From an uncultured Oscillibacter sp. (lineage in GTDB: Bacteria > Bacillota > Clostridia > Oscillospirales > Oscillospiraceae): a stretch of 17,079 nt of DNA. The stretch spans positions 1-17,079 of the forward strand of contig CAJTVF010000052.1 in the NCBI GenBank assembly GCA_910579435.1. The letters are read 5' to 3'. The notes beneath the pieces were generated by a model. The model was not told the origin of the DNA. It searched no databases and saw only the letters and a list, made by a program, of their open reading frames with translations. Position numbers and translations under genes: made by a program. Position 1 is the first letter of the stretch, and every line of letters begins with the position of its first letter. Below are positions 13,723 through 17,079 of the stretch, piece by piece.

Positions 13723-15620
13723 AGGATCGGGTCCTCCTTCTCCGGGGGAATGGCGTCCCGGTAGACGCCCTGAAGCCGGGCGAGGGGGCGGGCCATGGGC
13801 AGCAGGTCCTCATATTTGGGAATGCTGCCGTGAACGCAGTCCAAAAGGGTGTCCATGTAGAGAATCTTCTCCGGCGCGGCCTCGGGGAAGGGCTGGAGGA
13901 AGCCGTCGATGATGCCCTTGCGGAGAATGCCCGCCAGCTGGCGGACCCCGGCGGGGAGATCGTCGCTCAGCAGAATGTCCACGGCCCGGATATTCATGCC
14001 CCACCAGTAATTCACCGCCTGGCCCTCCGGCGCGGCCAGGGACTCCCAGCCGCCGCTCAGGATGCCGCGGACCAGATTCGTGTAGACGTTGCCCCAGTGC
14101 CAGTAGGGCGAGGCCAGGGAGCGGAATTTTCCGTTCTCGATGCGGCACAGGCCCCAGGGCTCCTGTACCCGGTCCGGCGTGGGGATGTCCCGGTTGGAGA
14201 TCAGGGATACCCCCTCCCAGGCCAGGGCGTCCATGGCGTCCTCCTCCACGCAGGACCAGCGGAGGGTAATCTCCGCCCGGGGATTCGTCAGCCGGGCCCC
14301 CAGGGCGAAGGCGTTGATGCTGGCGGGAACGCCGAAAATGGGGCCGCTGGCCACGTAGCCGATGCGTCCGCTGCGGCTCAAGGCTCCGGCGATGGCCCCG
14401 GCGATATACTTTGCCTCGTAAATGCGGCTGTAATACGTGCGGACCCCGGCGTAGGGCATGGAGACGGAGCAGTTTAAAATGCGGACCTCCGGATGCTTCG
14501 CCGCCGTCTTCCGGCAGGCCCCAATCAGCGGCGGCGTGATGGCGAAGAGGAGCTGGGCCCCGTGCTCGATGGCCTCCTCCATGGCGGCCTCCGCCTCCTC
14601 CCCGGGCCGGACGCCGTAGAAGACCTCGGTCTCCACCCGGTCCTCCAGCACCGCCTCCAGGTACTCCCGGCCCAGGTCGTGGGCCCGGGCCCAGTCGCTC
14701 TGGCTTGGCAGCTGGTCGCTGATGAAGGCCACGTGCAGGCGGCTGAGCTGCTTGGGCTTGAAGATGCGGCCCAGGAGGTTCTCCTCCTTGGCCTCCGGCG
14801 TGTCCGTGCGGACGGCGATGGGCTCCGGCAGAGCCTTGACGTCCGCCCAGACGGCCTTGACGCTTTTCAAAAGCTCCGCCGAGGGCAGGGAGATCAGGTC
14901 CTGGAAGCTGTAGACCTTCAGCCACACCAGCATGGCGTCCGCCGTGGTGATGGGCAGCTCCCCGCCGCCCAGCTTTAAAAATGGCTCCTGGAAATAGGTA
15001 TAGCCCGCGGCGAAGCGGCGGCGCTCGTCCTCCGTCCAGACGTGGTCCGGCTCATAGCCCAGGGCCTTCTGGAGCTTGACAAAGCTCCCCGCCCGGGTGA
15101 AGCGGGTCCGGTACAGCTTCGTTTTCGGGAAGGACTGCATAAAGTCGTAGTAGGCCGCCACCGCCGGGTCCTCCGTCCAGACGGGGATCATGCGGATGAC
15201 GTAGGCGGGGATGGTGGGCGCGCCGTAGCTCCGCAGAACGCTGACCCGTTTGTTCCCCTCCTGAACATAGAAGCGGCCGAAGTACTCATAGCACCGGATA
15301 GGGTCCCGGATGCCCTCGTCCCCCAGATGGGCCTCGCAGAGGCTGACCCACTTCCCGGCGAACTCCGAGTCCAGGTCCAGCAGGGGCAGGAAGTCCGCCG
15401 AAAAGGCGGAGCGGCGGCCCGCCGTCTTGGTGCCCACGATCTGGTCGATGGGGATTTCCATGACCCCCAGCTCCGTCTGACCCGCCACCATGGAATCGCT
15501 GATAATCTCGTCCAGAACCTGGGGATAGGGGTATCGGCCCCGGACCAGGGCCTCTTTATAGGATTTTCGCCCTTGCTTCAACGCGCTCGCGTACTGTGAC
15601 ATTGCCTCCTGACGGCTCAT
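13719..15620 (-). CDS. Cytoplasmic ParB/Srx-like domain fused to BMP-type (PnrA/Med) binding-protein domain
   Basis: A 633-residue protein with no signal peptide or lipobox. Residues about 53-140 resemble a ParB/sulfiredoxin-like fold: IPIDQIVGTKTAGRR, then DPIRCYEYFGRFYVQEGNKR, in which EGNKRVSVLR (121-130) corresponds to the GERR-type nucleotide-binding motif. A helical linker follows (about 150-290). Residues about 293-580 match the BMP/PnrA/Med type I binding-protein fold: HVAFISDQLPSQSDWARAHD, then YEAKYIAGAIAGALSRSGRI and GYVASGPIFGVPASINAFAL. Known BMP members bind nucleosides outside the cell; a soluble, leaderless version suggests an intracellular sensor. No DNA-binding helix-turn-helix is obvious. 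The ATG at 15620 has AGGGAGG eight bases upstream. The gene couples to the phosphoesterase. Confidence 0.78.
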   Translation of the reverse strand: MSRQEAMSQYASALKQGRKSYKEALVRGRYPYPQVLDEIISDSMVAGQTELGVMEIPIDQIVGTKTAGRRSAFSADFLPLLDLDSEFAGKWVSLCEAHLGDEGIRDPIRCYEYFGRFYVQEGNKRVSVLRSYGAPTIPAYVIRMIPVWTEDPAVAAYYDFMQSFPKTKLYRTRFTRAGSFVKLQKALGYEPDHVWTEDERRRFAAGYTYFQEPFLKLGGGELPITTADAMLVWLKVYSFQDLISLPSAELLKSVKAVWADVKALPEPIAVRTDTPEAKEENLLGRIFKPKQLSRLHVAFISDQLPSQSDWARAHDLGREYLEAVLEDRVETEVFYGVRPGEEAEAAMEEAIEHGAQLLFAITPPLIGACRKTAAKHPEVRILNCSVSMPYAGVRTYYSRIYEAKYIAGAIAGALSRSGRIGYVASGPIFGVPASINAFALGARLTNPRAEITLRWSCVEEDAMDALAWEGVSLISNRDIPTPDRVQEPWGLCRIENGKFRSLASPYWHWGNVYTNLVRGILSGGWESLAAPEGQAVNYWWGMNIRAVDILLSDDLPAGVRQLAGILRKGIIDGFLQPFPEAAPEKILYMDTLLDCVHGSIPKYEDLLPMARPLARLQGVYRDAIPPEKEDPIL

Positions 15621-15657
15621 GCGGATATCCTCCCTTATGCTTCCGATCCATGTCTTT

Positions 15658-15706
15658 TCAGGGAATTATTGTACCCTGACGGCCTGGAAAATACAATAGT
15701 ATTTTC
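15658..15706 (-). promoter_or_regulatory. Promoter with two palindromic operators upstream of the ParB-like/BMP gene
   Basis: On the minus strand TTGTAT (15691-15696) and TACAAT (15668-15673) are 17 bases apart. A perfect 8-bp palindrome GAAAATAC/GTATTTTC (15687-15694 with 15699-15706) overlaps the -35 box. A second, TCAGGG/CCCTGA (15658-15663 with 15674-15679), brackets the -10 box. Both are well placed for repression; the regulator is not known. Confidence 0.6.
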
Positions 15707-15817
15707 GCCGAAAGCCCAAGGTTCCAAGGGGGGAGAGGCCGGGGCTTTCCCCAAAAATGACGGACCGGAACCCGGAGGCGGAATTTGAAATTGGCGCTAC
15801 CAAATCCCGGACGGCTG

Positions 15818-15826
15818 TGCTATAAT
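15818..15826 (+). promoter_or_regulatory. Extended -10 promoter of the HIT gene
   Basis: TGCTATAAT (15818-15826) is a full extended -10 element. No good -35 box stands at the usual distance. Transcription from about 15833 would give a roughly 30-base leader containing AGAAAGGAA. Confidence 0.65.
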
Positions 15827-15862
15827 GAGTGGACAGCCCAAACAGAAAGGAACGGTGCCTTT

Positions 15863-16285
15863 ATGAAAGATCAAACCTGCGGCTACTGCACCCGGAAGCA
15901 GGAGCTCCTGGACGGCTTCGGCATTTACGTCTGCGACCTGGCGTCCAGCGTCCTAGTCCTCTTCAAGGAGCAGAGCCACCCCGGCCGCTGCATCGTGGCC
16001 TACAAGGAGCACGCCAGCGAAATGGTGGACCTCACCGACGAGGAGCGCAGCGCCTTCTTCGCCGACGTGAACCGGGTGGCCAAGGCCCTCCACGCCGCCT
16101 TCCACCCCGACAAGATCAATTACGGGGCCTACGGCGACACCAGCGGCCACATGCACTTCCACTTGGTCCCCAAGTACAAGGACCAGGCGGAGTGGGCCTC
16201 CACCTTCGCCATGAACCCGGAAAAGGTGTTCCTCACCCAGCCGGAGTATGACGAGATCATCGAGAAGATCAAGGCGAACCTGTAA
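15863..16285 (+). CDS. HIT-family hydrolase
   Basis: A 140-residue cytoplasmic histidine-triad protein. The triad is in GHMHFHLVPK (about 111-120), with catalytic histidine expected at the middle position. CGYC near the N-terminus (7-10) may bind zinc, as in some Ap4A-hydrolase-like members. VAYKEHASEMVDLTDEER and the GAYGDTSGHMHFH region are typical of bacterial HIT proteins acting on dinucleoside polyphosphates or nucleoside phosphoramidates. The ATG at 15863 is chosen because the promoter overlaps the earlier in-frame ATG positions. Its TAA stop is also the target duplication of the element that follows. Confidence 0.88.
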   Translation: MKDQTCGYCTRKQELLDGFGIYVCDLASSVLVLFKEQSHPGRCIVAYKEHASEMVDLTDEERSAFFADVNRVAKALHAAFHPDKINYGAYGDTSGHMHFHLVPKYKDQAEWASTFAMNPEKVFLTQPEYDEIIEKIKANL

Positions 16286-16445
16286 GAACCCTTATTCATA
16301 ACCAGAGATGCCGGGTGGACGAGGATGTTTCCCGGCAGACAAGGAGATTTTCCGCAGCCATACTGACGTATGGCAAGGGAAATCGACGCAGTATGGCGGG
16401 AAAAAGACCGGCCAGACGGCGTTCAAGGGTTGTGAATACAGGTTC
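16286..16445. mobile_element. 160-bp MITE-like fold-back element inserted at the HIT stop codon
   Basis: The ends are GAACCCTTATTCATAACC (left) and GAACCTGTATTCACAACC (right, inward), matching at 15 of 18 positions. The similarity continues inward (GCCG, TTTCCCG, GATTT-CC, GCCATAC), making a whole-length imperfect palindrome with a GCCATAC-TGAC-GTATGGC centre (16357-16374). TAA flanks both sides (16283-16285 and 16446-16448) as a 3-bp target duplication. The left copy is the stop codon of the HIT gene. There is no coding capacity. The ends differ from both the IS at 713-1582 and the MITE at 1699-1857. Confidence 0.82.
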
Positions 16446-16451
16446 TAAGGG

Positions 16452-16488
16452 TACAGAAAGAGCGCCGGACGCAATGCGTCCGGCGCTC
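16452..16488 (-). terminator. Terminator of ptsI
   Basis: A perfect 13-bp stem GAGCGCCGGACGC (16460-16472 with 16476-16488) and loop AAT are followed on the minus strand by TTTCTGT. It begins 12 bases after the ptsI stop. Before the MITE inserted it would have lain about 12 bases after the HIT stop and may then have served both genes. Confidence 0.8.
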
Positions 16489-16500
16489 GGCCGTTTTGGG

Positions 16501-17079
16501 TCAGTCCTGGGAATCCTTGCTCAGGTCCAAGCTGCGGATAATCTTCCGCAGGGGAAGGACCGCGGCGGGAGAAACGCTCAGCTCGTCCACGCCGTAGCGG
16601 AGGAAGGTCTCCGTCAGCGTCTGGTCCGCGCCCAGCTCGCCGCAGATGCCCACCCAGCAGCCGTGGCGGTGGCCCGCCTCGATGGTGTGGCGGATCATGC
16701 GGAGGACCGCCGGGTGATGGGAGTCGTAGAAATTATCCAGCTTGGGATTCTGCCGGTCGATGGCCAGGGTGTACTGGGTCAGGTCGTTGGTGCCCAGGGA
16801 GAAGAACTCCACCTCCTCGGCCAGCTCGTCGGCCAGCATGACGGCGGCGGGGGTCTCCACCATAATGCCGGTCTCTACCTCGCCGAAGGCTACGCCCCGC
16901 TCGGTCAGCTCCGCCCTGCACTCCTCCAGAATCTCCTTGGCGTCCCGGACCTCCCGGACAGAGATAATCATGGGGAACATGATGGACACGGTTCCAAAGG
17001 CGCTGGCCCGGAGGATGGCCCGGAGCTGGGTCTTGAAGACCTCCTTCCGGGTCAGGCAGATGCGGATGGCCCGGTAGCC
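16501..17079 (-). CDS. ptsI: PTS enzyme I (phosphoenolpyruvate-protein phosphotransferase), 3' part
   Basis: The last 192 residues of enzyme I; the gene runs off the window end in frame, starting GYRAIRICL. Visible are MIISVREVRDAKEIL, the PEP-binding signature FFSLGTNDLTQYTLAIDR and the catalytic cysteine in VGICGELGAD. The C-terminal domain binds PEP, dimerises and starts the phosphate relay to HPr for sugar uptake. An ATG inside (16989) is not the true start, since the family sequence continues upstream to the edge. The N-terminal phosphohistidine domain is outside the window. Confidence 0.95.
   Translation of the reverse strand, partial: GYRAIRICLTRKEVFKTQLRAILRASAFGTVSIMFPMIISVREVRDAKEILEECRAELTERGVAFGEVETGIMVETPAAVMLADELAEEVEFFSLGTNDLTQYTLAIDRQNPKLDNFYDSHHPAVLRMIRHTIEAGHRHGCWVGICGELGADQTLTETFLRYGVDELSVSPAAVLPLRKIIRSLDLSKDSQD

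Noticed and set aside
1..17079. CRISPR arrays, rRNA genes, toxin-antitoxin pairs
   Set aside because: No regularly spaced repeat series, no rRNA sequence and no small overlapping gene pair of that type was found.

Overview
The window looks like a chromosomal segment of a GC-rich, low-complexity-poor Firmicute, most likely an Oscillospiraceae-type gut Clostridium (Flavonifractor, Lawsonibacter or Oscillibacter-like). The grounds are strong AGGAGG ribosome binding sites, consensus sigma-A promoters, an rpsF-ssb-rpsR operon, PTS enzyme I, a cysteine-containing S18 and a Clostridium/Streptococcus-type glycolipid glycosyltransferase pair. The taxonomic call is inference from gene content; no ribosomal RNA gene is present.

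Layout. 1-1860 is a mobile, partly AT-rich zone. It holds an uncharacterised mobile-element-like gene (46-609, minus) with a terminator hairpin just upstream, a complete 870-bp IS5-family element (713-1582) whose transposase is split by a -1 frame change, and a 159-bp non-autonomous MITE-like element (1699-1857) with a perfect 4-bp target duplication. 2020-5015 (plus) is a lipid cassette: a GT4 glycosyltransferase, a VTT/TVP38-family membrane protein and a second GT4 glycosyltransferase. It resembles the two-step glucosyl-/galactosylglucosyl-diacylglycerol pathway, with a possible lipid scramblase between the two enzymes. A 19-bp-stem bidirectional terminator (5028-5072) separates it from the convergent operon 5075-10995 (minus). 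That operon encodes an RND/MMPL exporter and, one base overlapping, a 1151-residue membrane-anchored surface protein in which a long helical region interrupts a GLUG-repeat beta-helix.

11050-12360 carries divergent promoters and the rpsF-ssb-rpsR operon with a structured leader. A tRNA-Gly(CCC) with its own promoter and terminator follows. 12655-13107 contains no gene but holds repeats, including a perfect 26-bp-arm palindrome preceded by a mirror-repeat pyrimidine tract that could make an intramolecular triple helix. 13108-15620 (minus) is a two-gene translationally coupled operon. It encodes a cytoplasmic fusion of a ParB/sulfiredoxin-like domain to a BMP-type (PnrA/Med) periplasmic-binding-protein fold, followed by a calcineurin-like phosphoesterase with an altered first metal motif; its promoter carries two palindromes. 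15863-16285 (plus) is a HIT-family hydrolase. A second MITE-like element of a different family (16286-16445) sits exactly after its stop codon, with the TAA stop itself forming the target duplication. The window ends in a 5'-truncated ptsI (16501-17079, minus).

The best candidates for something undescribed are the ParB-like/BMP sensor plus phosphoesterase operon, the triplex-capable palindrome, the glycosyltransferase-VTT-glycosyltransferase cassette, and the MMPL plus GLUG/helical protein pair.
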